Source: Microvirga pakistanensis (GTDB lineage Bacteria; Pseudomonadota; Alphaproteobacteria; Rhizobiales; Beijerinckiaceae). From it: a stretch of 64,000 bases of DNA. The notes beneath the pieces were generated by a model, which was not told the DNA's origin, ran no database searches, and worked only from the letters and a program-made list of their open reading frames with translations. Where the stretch lies: NCBI RefSeq assembly GCF_004458765.1, contig NZ_SPJX01000652.1, positions 1-64,000 on the forward strand, read 5' to 3'. The position numbers and the translations under genes were made by a program. This document shows positions 8,070 through 16,738 of the stretch, in pieces (positions within the stretch are counted from its first letter, which is position 1; each line of letters opens with the position of its first letter).

Positions 8070-8632
8070 CGCTGCTCAAACGGCTGAAAGTCGAGACCGG
8101 ACCCGCGCATGACCGGATCGAGGCCGCTATGGATCTCGACCGCCGGATCGCCAGCCGCGACGAATACAGGAACCTGCTTGTCCGATTCTACGGCTTCCAC
8201 AGCGCCTGGGAGCGGTCCGCAAGTGCGGTTGCGCCGGACAGGGCCTTTTTCGAGAAGAGGTGCAAGACGGGGCTTCTGGTCAAGGATCTCGTCGCCCTGG
8301 GCCTCCGGGAAGACGAGATCATCCGTTTGCCGCAATGCGCTCCTCTGATGCCGCTGCCGTCGCCCATGGCCGTGCTCGGCAGCATGTATGTGGTCGAAGG
8401 ATCGACCCTGGGCGGTGCGATCATTGCCCGCGAAGTGGAGCGCAAGCTCGGCCTCGGGGCGGAAACGGGCTGCGCCTATTTCAAAAGCTATGGACGGGAG
8501 ACGGCCATGATGTGGAAGGAGTTCGGGGCAACGCTCATGGCGGCATCCACCCCCGAAGTCGACGACGTGATCGTCGAAACGGCGCGGAAAACCTTCGACG
8601 TCATGCACGACTGGTTGTGCGAGGCCCCATGA
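8066..8632 (+). CDS. biliverdin-forming heme oxygenase
   Basis: A 188-residue heme oxygenase of the bacterial phytochrome-associated type. The proximal heme ligand is His15 in GPAHDRIEA; the distal helix has the glycine-rich VVEGSTLGGAIIARE near 110-124, the usual YVxxGSxLGG signature. It opens heme to biliverdin, the chromophore precursor for the bacteriophytochrome encoded next. Start and stop both form ATGA overlaps with neighbours, so it is made together with the permease before it and the photoreceptor after it. It is cytoplasmic. Reductant is presumably supplied by a general ferredoxin or flavodoxin system, as none is encoded here. Confidence 0.9.
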   Translation: MTLLKRLKVETGPAHDRIEAAMDLDRRIASRDEYRNLLVRFYGFHSAWERSASAVAPDRAFFEKRCKTGLLVKDLVALGLREDEIIRLPQCAPLMPLPSPMAVLGSMYVVEGSTLGGAIIAREVERKLGLGAETGCAYFKSYGRETAMMWKEFGATLMAASTPEVDDVIVETARKTFDVMHDWLCEAP

Positions 8633-10869
8633 ACGATCAAGCTCCGCAAGAGATCGATCTGACCGCCTGCGAGCGGGAACCGATTCACATTCCAGGCAGC
8701 ATCCAGCCGCACGGAATCCTGTTCGCCATCGCGCGGGCGGACATGACGACGACGCATGCGAGCGCCAATACCGCATCCGTTTTCGGGATCGACCCTCTCT
8801 CGCTTCTCAAGCGGCCCCTGCGTGATGTTCTGCCGGAGGTGGCCGCCTTGCTCGACAGCGACTTGGCCGAGCCGATCCCCTTGGGAACGGCCCGATTCGT
8901 GCGGACGATCGTGCTCGAGACATCCCAGGGGAAAAAGGCTTTCGATGCCGTGCTCTCCCAATCCGACGGGCACATCGTCCTCGAGCTCGAGATCGTACCG
9001 GAGGATGCGGTCTCCAGCATCGACGCGCTTTATCCCACCATGCGGCGCTTCGTGGAGGAACTGCACGGCGCCTCGACGGTCGACAGGCTCTGCCAGCTGG
9101 CGGCCGAAGACATCCGCCGGATGACCGGGTTCGACCGCGTTCTCATTTACCGCTTCGACGAGCACTGGAACGGCACCGTCATCGCCGAAGACCGCAACGA
9201 GCTCCTGCCGTCCTACCTCGACCTGCGCTTTCCCGCCTCCGACATTCCCGCCCAGGCGCGGGAGCTATATCGCCGCAACCGGCTGCGCATCATTCCCGAT
9301 GCGAATTATCAGCCGGTCGCGATCCAGTCGCACGATCCGGCGCCGCTCGATCTGAGCGACTCGGTTCTGCGCAGCGTGTCGCCCGTGCATCTCGAATACA
9401 TGCGCAACATGGGCACGCCCGCCTCCATGTCGATCTCGATCCTGCGTGACGGCGCGCTCTGGGGCCTGATCTCGTGCCACAACAGCACCCCCAAACGCGT
9501 CTCGCTCCCGGTGCGGAACGTCTGCGACTTCCTCACCCAGATCTTCTCGCTGCAGCTGGAGGCGCGCGAGAACACGGCTCTGGCCGAAGCCCGCGTGCGC
9601 TTGGGCGCCGTCCAGGCACGCCTTCTCGCCTACATGGCCGGGGAGAACGTGTTCATCGACGGCCTCGTGGCCCATCCCGACGACCTGATGCTGCTGGCCG
9701 GCGCGCACGGCGTCGCCATCGTCACGGACGAGCACTGCTGGCGGCTCGGCAAGACACCGAACGAAGCCGAGGTGAAGGCACTCTACGCCTGGCTCTCCGA
9801 GCATCATCAGGAGGATGTGTTCGTCACCGATTGCCTCGCGGAGCTCTTCCCCGCAGCGCAATCCTACCCGGACACGGCGAGCGGCCTTCTCTCCATCTCC
9901 ATCTCGAAGATGCGTTCGAGCTACATTCTCTGGTTCCGGCCCGAGTTGGTGCAGACCGTCAGCTGGGGCGGCAACCCTGAAAAGCCCGTCCGGGAAGAGG
10001 CCGGGACCCTGCGGCTTCATCCCCGGCGCTCCTTCGAGATCTGGAAGGAGATCGTCCGCGGCCGCTCGGCGGCTTGGGATCAGAGCGAGGTCGAGGCGGT
10101 GAAGGAGCTGCGCAACGCCATCGTCGGCATCGTGCTGCGCCGTGCCGAGGAGCTGGCCGCCTTGGCGGACGAGCTTCGCCGCTCCAATAAGGAACTCGAG
10201 GCCTTCTCCTATTCCGTGTCGCATGATCTGCGCGCGCCGTTCCGTCACATCGTGGGTTATTCGGAGCTCCTCAAGAAGCAGGAATGGACGGAGCTGTCGG
10301 ACCGCGGCAAGCGGTATATCGATACGATCATCGAGGCGGCCTATACGGCGGGAACCCTTGTCGACAACCTGCTCCGCTTCTCGCAAATGGGCCGCACGGC
10401 CCTCAAGCCCCGTTTGGTCGACGTGGAGAAGCTCGTCGGCGAGGTGCGCCGGAATCTCGTGGATCATCTGGGGGAACGCCGGATCGAATGGGTGATCGGC
10501 GCGCTGCCTTCCATCACGGCGGATCCGGTTCTGCTCCGGCTCGTTTTTGAGAATCTTTTGGATAACGCCGTCAAATATTCTCGAACCCGGGATATATCCC
10601 ATATCGAAGTGGGTTCTTACCGGGATCAGGGGGACATTGTCTACTTCGTGCGGGACAATGGCGTCGGCTTCGATATGAAGTACGTCAACAAGCTGTTCGG
10701 GGTTTTCCAGCGCCTGCACCGGATCGAGGATTTCGAGGGAACCGGGATCGGGCTGGCCAATGTCCGGCGCATCGTCGAAAGACACGGGGGGCGCAGCTGG
10801 GCCGAGGGCCAGACCGATGGGGGCGCGACCTTTTACATTGCCCTGCCCGAGAGTGAAGGAGCGGCGTGA
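8629..10869 (+). CDS. bphP: bacteriophytochrome histidine kinase
   Basis: A 746-residue red/far-red photoreceptor kinase. The PAS domain carries the biliverdin-binding Cys14 (LTACEREPIH) and IPGSIQPHG. The GAF domain has PASDIPAQARELYRRN, with the conserved Asp205 of the DIP motif; the PHY domain extends to about 500. The HisKA H-box is SYSVSHDLRAPFRH with His532, and the HATPase has ENLLDNAVKYS, DNGVGFD and GTGIGL. Key chromophore and kinase residues are all present, so light-dependent autophosphorylation is expected. The start at 8629 forms an ATGA overlap with heme oxygenase, and the cognate receiver gene starts on the next base after its stop. Confidence 0.95.
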   Translation: MNDQAPQEIDLTACEREPIHIPGSIQPHGILFAIARADMTTTHASANTASVFGIDPLSLLKRPLRDVLPEVAALLDSDLAEPIPLGTARFVRTIVLETSQGKKAFDAVLSQSDGHIVLELEIVPEDAVSSIDALYPTMRRFVEELHGASTVDRLCQLAAEDIRRMTGFDRVLIYRFDEHWNGTVIAEDRNELLPSYLDLRFPASDIPAQARELYRRNRLRIIPDANYQPVAIQSHDPAPLDLSDSVLRSVSPVHLEYMRNMGTPASMSISILRDGALWGLISCHNSTPKRVSLPVRNVCDFLTQIFSLQLEARENTALAEARVRLGAVQARLLAYMAGENVFIDGLVAHPDDLMLLAGAHGVAIVTDEHCWRLGKTPNEAEVKALYAWLSEHHQEDVFVTDCLAELFPAAQSYPDTASGLLSISISKMRSSYILWFRPELVQTVSWGGNPEKPVREEAGTLRLHPRRSFEIWKEIVRGRSAAWDQSEVEAVKELRNAIVGIVLRRAEELAALADELRRSNKELEAFSYSVSHDLRAPFRHIVGYSELLKKQEWTELSDRGKRYIDTIIEAAYTAGTLVDNLLRFSQMGRTALKPRLVDVEKLVGEVRRNLVDHLGERRIEWVIGALPSITADPVLLRLVFENLLDNAVKYSRTRDISHIEVGSYRDQGDIVYFVRDNGVGFDMKYVNKLFGVFQRLHRIEDFEGTGIGLANVRRIVERHGGRSWAEGQTDGGATFYIALPESEGAA

Positions 10870-11319
10870 ATGCCGGAATTGAAACCGATCCTGTTGGTTG
10901 AGGACAATCCGAAGGATCTCGAACTGACCCTGGCCGCGCTGGAGCAGAGCCAGCTGGCTAACGAGGTCGTCGTTGTGCGCGACGGCGAGGAGGCGCTCGA
11001 TTTTCTCTACCGTCGCGGCGCGCATGAGAGCCGCAACACCGCCGATCCCGCCGTGGTGCTGCTCGATCTCAAGCTTCCGAAGATCGACGGGCTGGAGGTG
11101 CTGGAGATGGTGAAGGCCGATCCGCACCTGAGACAGACCCCCGTGGTGATGCTCACGTCCTCCCGGGAGGAGAGCGATCTGATCCGCAGTTACGAGCTGG
11201 GCGTGAACGCCTTCGTGGTGAAGCCGGTGGGCTTTCGCGAGTTCTTCGATGCGATTCAGGATCTCGGCGTGTTCTGGGCCATCCTCAACGAGCCGCCGCC
11301 CCGGCGGGCCGACGGCTAA
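10870..11319 (+). CDS. Rcp1-like response regulator of the bacteriophytochrome
   Basis: A 149-residue single receiver of the phytochrome-partner (Rcp1) type. It has ILLVEDNPKD acidic residues, phospho-acceptor Asp66 in VVLLDLKLPK, VVMLTSSREE with Thr, Lys118 in FVVKPVGF, and the long FLYRRGAHES insertion seen in this family. It abuts the photoreceptor gene with no intervening base, so it is the best candidate acceptor of the phosphoryl group from His532. No DNA-binding output is fused; the next steps may be the two kinases downstream or dimer-based signalling. Confidence 0.9.
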   Translation: MPELKPILLVEDNPKDLELTLAALEQSQLANEVVVVRDGEEALDFLYRRGAHESRNTADPAVVLLDLKLPKIDGLEVLEMVKADPHLRQTPVVMLTSSREESDLIRSYELGVNAFVVKPVGFREFFDAIQDLGVFWAILNEPPPRRADG

Positions 11320-11328
11320 GGCAACCCC

Positions 11329-12378
11329 ATGGACCGGGTGACCGCTTTCTCGTCCAGTCGAACGCTCCGCGTCCTTCTCCTGGAGGACAGCGCGCTCGAT
11401 GCCGAACTGGTGGCCGAGGCCTTGTCCTCTGCGGGATTGTCGGTATCCGTGGAACGCGTGATCCTGGAGGATGAGTTCGCCAGGGCGCTTCGCGACGACT
11501 CGTGGGATCTGGTGCTGGCCGATTATCGTCTGCCCGGCTTCGATGGGCTGAACGCTCTGGCCCTGGTGCGGGAGCATCGCCCGGAACTGCCTTTCATCTT
11601 CGTGTCCGGCGCCCTCGGCGAAGAGGTGGCCGTCGAGGCGCTCAAGCGCGGCGCGACCGATTATGTCCTCAAGGACAGGCTGGACCGGCTACCCGCCACG
11701 GTGCTGCGGGCGCTGGCCGAGGCCCGGGAACGGAGCGAGAGGCGTCAGGCCCAGGAGGCCTTGCAGAAGCTGCTCGACGAGCGCACCGCGCTGCTGCACG
11801 AACTCGATCATCGGGTGAAGAACAACCTGCAGCTCCTCCTGTCGCTGATCGGCATCGAGAGCCGCCATGCGGAAGACGAGGCAACCAGCCGCGTGCTGGG
11901 GCGCATGAGGGAGCGCCTTCAGGCCCTCGGTGCGGCCCATCGCGACCTCTATGACGGAAACGGCTCATCCCGGTTCGACGTGACTGGCTTCGCGCGCGGA
12001 CTCTGCGAGGAGCGGATCGCTGCGATCGATGATCCCGTCATCACGCCCGAGTTCGACATCGAGGCCATCGAGGTGGAGGCCGCCAAGGCCGCGCCCATGG
12101 CGCTTCTCTTCAACGAAATCATCGTCAACGCGCTCACCCATGCCTACGGCGAGCGCCACGGCAAGCTGAAGCTCGCCATGCGGGTGCGCGACGGCCGGCT
12201 TCTGTTCCAGCTGTCGGACGACGCATTCAGCTCCGAGGAAAAACGGGCCGCGCGGGAGGGCGCCTCAGGAACGGTGTTGAAGGGATTGGCGCGTCAACTC
12301 GACGCCCATGTCGAGTGGCCCGATGACGATCCCGAGGTTCTGGTCCGGGTCGTCATGCCGGTTCAAGAAGTCGGCTGA
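11329..12378 (+). CDS. receiver - HisKA_2 histidine kinase fusion
   Basis: A 349-residue soluble hybrid: an N-terminal receiver (about 10-125; Asp65 in LVLADYRLPG, FIFVSGA, Lys in YVLKDRL) joined by a short coiled linker to a HisKA_2 dimerisation domain with phospho-His161 in HELDHRVKNNLQLL and an HATPase with NEIIVNALTHAYG. The order receiver-then-kinase suits a relay that is switched by phosphorylation from an upstream kinase, here plausibly the bacteriophytochrome. HisKA_2/HWE kinases in Alphaproteobacteria often feed the PhyR general stress response, but no phyR is in this window. It lies 9 bases after the Rcp1-like gene and 1 base before the next kinase. Confidence 0.88.
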   Translation: MDRVTAFSSSRTLRVLLLEDSALDAELVAEALSSAGLSVSVERVILEDEFARALRDDSWDLVLADYRLPGFDGLNALALVREHRPELPFIFVSGALGEEVAVEALKRGATDYVLKDRLDRLPATVLRALAEARERSERRQAQEALQKLLDERTALLHELDHRVKNNLQLLLSLIGIESRHAEDEATSRVLGRMRERLQALGAAHRDLYDGNGSSRFDVTGFARGLCEERIAAIDDPVITPEFDIEAIEVEAAKAAPMALLFNEIIVNALTHAYGERHGKLKLAMRVRDGRLLFQLSDDAFSSEEKRAAREGASGTVLKGLARQLDAHVEWPDDDPEVLVRVVMPVQEVG

Positions 12379-12379
12379 C

Positions 12380-14524
12380 ATGAACGAGGCGGACCATCAT
12401 GCATCGGGAGCCATGCCGCGCAGGCCGCATTTCGCCGTCGGGACCCGCACATCGCTGCGACAGGTGCTTTGGGCGCTCGTTCTCGCTCTCACCTTGCCGG
12501 CCGTCCTGATCGCCGCAGCCGGGTTTTATTCGGGGTACCGTGCTGAACGCGAGGCGACGGACCTGCGCCTCCAGGAAACCGCCAGGGCCTTGAGCCTGTC
12601 GATCGATCGCGAGATCGAGACGAGCGAGATGGCCCTGCGGGTGCTTGCCCTCTCTCCACATATCGCAAACCGTGATTTCGCTGCCTTCCACAAGCAGGCG
12701 CAGGAGGCGGGACTCGCCGCTCCTTCCTGGGTGGCGTTGATCGAGCCTGGCGGCGAGGTGCTTCTCAACACGCGCGTGCCCTATGGTTCGCCCTTGCTCC
12801 ATAGTCGGCGCGAGGACCTTTTCCGGAAGGTGCAGGAGACCCGCAAGCCCCAAGTGTCGGATCTTCATACCGCCCCGATCACCGGGCAGGCCATCATCAC
12901 GATCGATATGCCCGTCATCCTCGGCGACAGGGTGGCCTATCTCCTCTCGGCGGCGATCGGCCCGGGAATCTTCCAGCAGCTCATCACGGATCAGCGCATC
13001 GCTCCGAGCTGGAACGCGGCCGTCCTCGACCGCAGCGGGCGGATCGTGGCCCGCTCCCGTTCGCCCGAGCAGTTTATGGGGCGGCTTTCCAATCCTGTCA
13101 TACGCGATGCCGCAGCGGCGTCTTCCGAAGGCAATGTCCAGAGCGTGACGCTCGACGGCATCCCGGTGCGTGCCTATTTCAGCAAGTCGCCCATCTATGG
13201 CTGGACCTTCGTCGTGAGCGTGCCGTCCACGGAACTCGCGGCTTCGTTCCGGCGCCCTCTGTTCTGGCTCCTGGTTCTCGCCGGGTGCATTCTCATGGGG
13301 GTCTTCCTGGCGGCCGTTCTCTCGCGCCTGATCGCCAAGCCGGTCGATCAGCTCGTGTCCGTGGCACAAGCGCTCAGGACGGGCCGCGAGCCCGGCGAAG
13401 CCACGACGCATGTGCTTGAATTCGACATGATCCAGAAGGCTCTGACCGAAGCGTTCTCCGATATCCGCGAGAAGGAACGGCATCGGAACGAGGCCCTCGC
13501 CCGCATCGCGGACAGCGAGGCGCGGCTTCGCCTGGCACTCAATGCCGGGCATCTGGGCTCGTGGGAGTACACGCCGTCGACCGGCGTCTTCGTCGCCTCG
13601 CCGCAATGCCGCGCCAATTTCGGCCGGGGTCCCGACGAGCCCTTTTCCTATGACGACGTGATCGCCGCCATTCATTACGACGATCGGGCGCGACAGGCCG
13701 AGGCCGTTTCCCAGGCGCTTCAGAACCGGTCGGACCTTCACGTGGAATATCGTGTCGTCTGGCCGGACCATACCGAGCACTGGATCCGCATCAGCGGGCG
13801 CGTGCGCATGGGCGCTGACGGGGGCCTCTCGCTCGTGGGTGTCTCGCAGGACATCACGGAGAGCCGCATGGCCGAGGAGCGCCGGGGGCTTCTGCTGCAC
13901 GAGCTCAATCACCGGGTCAAGAACACCCTGGCGACGGTCCAATCCGTCGCCGCCATGACGCGCCGTTCCGCCGAGCAGGGCGATGCGGGGGCCTGGGATG
14001 CCTTCCTCGGGCGGGTGCAGGGCTTGGCCAAGACGCACGACCTTCTCACCGCCACCCAGTGGCAGGGGGCTCTCCTCGAAGACGTGCTGAAGAACGAGCT
14101 GGAACCCTACCAGGACACCATGCGCCAGCGCATCCGCCTGCGCGGCCCGAAGGTCAATCTTCAGCCGAGCGCCGTTCTGGCCCTGGGACTCGCCATCCAC
14201 GAGCTCGCCACCAACGCGACGAAATACGGAAGCCTCACGACGTCGGAAGGCAAGGTGAACGTCATGTGGGCGGTCACGCCCGCGCTGAACCCGCCGGTGC
14301 TGATCGTGGAATGGGTCGAAAGCGGAGGGCCGCTCGTGAAGCAGCCCACGCGCCAGGGTTTCGGCACCAAGCTGATCCAGCGCGGCCTGGCTCAGCAGCT
14401 CGGAGGCGAGATCAAGCTCGACTTCAAGCCCGAGGGCATTCGCTGCGTCATTACCTTCCCGATCAGCAACGTGATGGTCGAGAGCGACGAGACGGGCGTG
14501 AGCGTGGAGCGATATGCTTCCTGA
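12380..14524 (+). CDS. membrane-bound sensor HWE histidine kinase (Cache-PAS)
   Basis: A 714-residue sensor kinase. One membrane helix (LWALVLALTLPAVLIAAAGFY, about 30-50) and a second (LLVLAGCILMGVFLAAVL, about 295-313) flank a periplasmic dCache-like domain. A HAMP-like stretch (SRLIAKPVDQLVSVAQAL), a PAS domain (about 365-500) and an HWE-type kinase core with His511 in HELNHRVKNTLATV follow. The HATPase has IHELATNATKYG. The start ATG at 12380 is one base after the preceding stop; longer upstream reading lies inside the previous gene. It probably joins an extracellular ligand signal to the same output as the phytochrome module. Confidence 0.88.
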   Translation: MNEADHHASGAMPRRPHFAVGTRTSLRQVLWALVLALTLPAVLIAAAGFYSGYRAEREATDLRLQETARALSLSIDREIETSEMALRVLALSPHIANRDFAAFHKQAQEAGLAAPSWVALIEPGGEVLLNTRVPYGSPLLHSRREDLFRKVQETRKPQVSDLHTAPITGQAIITIDMPVILGDRVAYLLSAAIGPGIFQQLITDQRIAPSWNAAVLDRSGRIVARSRSPEQFMGRLSNPVIRDAAAASSEGNVQSVTLDGIPVRAYFSKSPIYGWTFVVSVPSTELAASFRRPLFWLLVLAGCILMGVFLAAVLSRLIAKPVDQLVSVAQALRTGREPGEATTHVLEFDMIQKALTEAFSDIREKERHRNEALARIADSEARLRLALNAGHLGSWEYTPSTGVFVASPQCRANFGRGPDEPFSYDDVIAAIHYDDRARQAEAVSQALQNRSDLHVEYRVVWPDHTEHWIRISGRVRMGADGGLSLVGVSQDITESRMAEERRGLLLHELNHRVKNTLATVQSVAAMTRRSAEQGDAGAWDAFLGRVQGLAKTHDLLTATQWQGALLEDVLKNELEPYQDTMRQRIRLRGPKVNLQPSAVLALGLAIHELATNATKYGSLTTSEGKVNVMWAVTPALNPPVLIVEWVESGGPLVKQPTRQGFGTKLIQRGLAQQLGGEIKLDFKPEGIRCVITFPISNVMVESDETGVSVERYAS

Positions 14525-14614
14525 GGCGGGCCGAGGGGGACGCCGGGGGCCTTGACACCTGCATGTCCGCCAGGATGGTTGCAAATTCGAATGGCTCTCC
14601 GATCGGGTGCTTGC

Positions 14615-15907
14615 ATGATGACGGTGCGCGACAAACTCGAGATGATCCTGGCGCGGCTGGCCGCCCGGGAGGGCGAGGAGCGGGTTTTCACGACGCTCTA
14701 CCCCGCAGCCGCCAGGGGCGCGGCCGACGCTGCGGATGCGCGCCGGCAGGCCGGAATCTCCTTAGGGCCGCTCGATGGCGCGCTCGTCTCCATCAAGGAT
14801 CTGTTCGACGTGGCGGGGGAGCCCACGCGGGCAGGCTCGATGGTGTTGCGCGATGCCGCCCCTGCCGAGCGGGATGCAACCGTCGTTCATCGCCTGCGCC
14901 GGGCGGGCGCCGTGATCCTGGCCAAGACCAACATGGTGGAGTTCGCCTTCTCCGGCCTGGGCCTCAATCCCCATTACGGCACACCGGGCAACGCCGTGGA
15001 TCCCGCGCGGATTCCCGGCGGCTCGTCCTCGGGGGCGGGCGTCGCGGTGGCGGAAGGAACCTCCGAGATCTCCATCGGCAGCGACACCGGTGGTTCCGTG
15101 CGCATTCCGGCGGCGCTCAACGGCGTCGTGGGCTTCAAGCCCACTGCCAAGCGCGTTCCGCTCGACGGTGCCTTTCCCCTTTCGCCCAGTCTCGACTCCG
15201 TCGGTCCTCTCGCCCGCTCCGTGCAGGATTGCGCCTTGGCCGACGCGATCATGGCCGGAGAGGAGCCCCGTCGGCTAGAGGCCCATCCCCTGGCCGGATT
15301 GCGGATCGGCATCCCCCGGGGACGCCTGTTCACGCGCAGCGAGGCGATGGTCGAGGAGGCGTTCGAGCGAGCCCTGAGCCGCCTCTCGCAGGCGGGTGCG
15401 AGGATCGTCGACCACCCGATCGATGATCTGCTGCTCGTCATGCGCGAGACGACGGCAGCGGCCTCCATCGCGTCCATCGAGGCTTCGGAGGTGCATGCGG
15501 ATTGGCTCGAGAGCCGTGCGACCGAGATCGATCCGCGGGTCCATTACTGGCTGGCACGCAGCAGCGCCGTTCCGGCTCATATCTACCTGCGCATGATGCG
15601 CCGTCGCCGTGCGCTCGTGCAGGCCATGGACGAGCGCCTCGCGCCTGTCGACGTGATGGTCCTGCCTACGACTGCCATCACGGCGCCGCTGATCGCGCCG
15701 CTGGAGGCGGATGACCAGCTCTACAACGGGACGGACGCGCTGATCCTGCGCAACACCCAGGTGGCCAACCAGTTCGACCTGACGGCCCTGTCGCTGCCCC
15801 TGCCGGATTGCGAGCGTCCGGTCGGCCTTATGCTCATGGCGCGGCACGGTGAGGATCGCAGGCTCCTGGGCATCGCGGCCGCCATGGAGCAGGAACTGAC
15901 GCGCTGA
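14615..15907 (+). CDS. amidase-signature family amidase
   Basis: A 430-residue amidase-signature hydrolase. The Ser-cisSer-Lys triad is visible: Lys in VSIKDLFDVAG, the cis-Ser in the glycine/serine-rich GGSSSGAGVAVA, and the nucleophilic Ser in DTGGSVRIPA. It hydrolyses a carboxamide to acid and ammonia; the substrate is not readable. An ATGATG doublet at 14615-14620 gives the start; reading further upstream from a TTG at 14552 adds 21 unlikely residues. There is a 90-base gap after the kinase operon, so it may be a separate unit. Confidence 0.85.
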   Translation: MMTVRDKLEMILARLAAREGEERVFTTLYPAAARGAADAADARRQAGISLGPLDGALVSIKDLFDVAGEPTRAGSMVLRDAAPAERDATVVHRLRRAGAVILAKTNMVEFAFSGLGLNPHYGTPGNAVDPARIPGGSSSGAGVAVAEGTSEISIGSDTGGSVRIPAALNGVVGFKPTAKRVPLDGAFPLSPSLDSVGPLARSVQDCALADAIMAGEEPRRLEAHPLAGLRIGIPRGRLFTRSEAMVEEAFERALSRLSQAGARIVDHPIDDLLLVMRETTAAASIASIEASEVHADWLESRATEIDPRVHYWLARSSAVPAHIYLRMMRRRRALVQAMDERLAPVDVMVLPTTAITAPLIAPLEADDQLYNGTDALILRNTQVANQFDLTALSLPLPDCERPVGLMLMARHGEDRRLLGIAAAMEQELTR

Positions 15908-15977
15908 CAGGCCGCGCGGGACCATCCGGGACGGTGCGCGTTCTCTCCTTCCCGAGGGACAGAAGCAGGAAGGACAC

Positions 15978-16367
15978 ATGCGCAGGTTCCACCTTGCCGT
16001 CGGCTATGCGAGCCTCGGACTCGGCCTTGCGGGAATCGTGCTGCCGCTGTTGCCGACGACGCCCTTCGTGATCCTGGCCGCATGGTGCTTCGCCCGGTCC
16101 AACCCGGCGCTGGCCGCGCGGCTTTACGAGAACCCCCGCTTCGGTCCTCTCCTGACCACCTGGCGCGACCAGCGCGCCATTCCCTTGCGGGCGAAGATCT
16201 GGGCGCTCCTGACGCTCGCGCTGTCCTACGCCATAACCGTCTGGCTCGTCCGAAGCCCCTCCCTGCCTTTCGTCCTCGCCGCAATCATGGGCAGCGTCGG
16301 GCTCTACATCGTCACCCGTCCGAGCCCGCGCGAGCTCACGCAGGATCGGGACAGAAGCGGCGATTAG
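15978..16367 (+). CDS. DUF454 (YbaN-like) inner membrane protein
   Basis: A 129-residue small membrane protein of the DUF454/YbaN family. It has the family hallmark GIVLPLLPTTPFVILAAWCFARSNP in the first half, here at about residues 14-38, and a second hydrophobic hairpin around 72-110. The family function is unknown; members are found next to diverse metabolic genes. AGAAGCAGGAAGGACAC gives a good ribosome site before ATG 15978. It stands alone, 70 bases after the amidase. Confidence 0.85.
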   Translation: MRRFHLAVGYASLGLGLAGIVLPLLPTTPFVILAAWCFARSNPALAARLYENPRFGPLLTTWRDQRAIPLRAKIWALLTLALSYAITVWLVRSPSLPFVLAAIMGSVGLYIVTRPSPRELTQDRDRSGD

Positions 16368-16417
16368 AGCATCTCGGGACACCGGGCGGCCGCAGGAGGA
16401 TCGGAAAACCAGAATCT

Positions 16418-16648
16418 TGTAAGAATTTTACATCGCGCCGATCCGATCCGGCGCCCCTTTCGTGCTGAGCCCTGGCGGGTCACAAGGCGACCGGACTTCC
16501 ATCTCTAAAGCATAGACTTAAGGTGTATGCGACGTCCGAAAGCGAGAGGGGGCCGCCGTCCGGAAGGCAATTCTCCAAAGAAATCAATGCAGAGTTCCTT
16601 TGCAGGTTTTGTCAAAAGTTTACCGATTAACAGCGCTTCCCTTGTAAA
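16418..16648 (+). promoter_or_regulatory. isocitrate lyase upstream region with candidate operators
   Basis: The gene-free stretch 16368-16738 holds a perfect TGTAA-N5-TTACA palindrome (16418-16432) and a TTGTAAA box (16642-16648), the latter identical in reverse to boxes before the ScfR-like regulator. Around 16600 there is also TTTTGTCAAAAGTTT. The dense AT-rich blocks stand out from their GC-rich surroundings. A regulatory role for aceA is inferred from position and the repeated word. Confidence 0.45.
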
Positions 16649-16738
16649 GCTTCACAGCTGGACCTTAACTCGGCTTCCGGAGCCCGAACGCGCCGGATAC
16701 TTCCTCGTTCAACATGTCCAGAAGCGAGGAATACGAAC

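Noticed and set aside
9265-14584. Long minus-strand frames of 770 codons (9265-11577) and 743 codons (12353-14584)
   Set aside because: They are antisense to the phytochrome, receiver and kinase genes, which have clear catalytic motifs on the plus strand.
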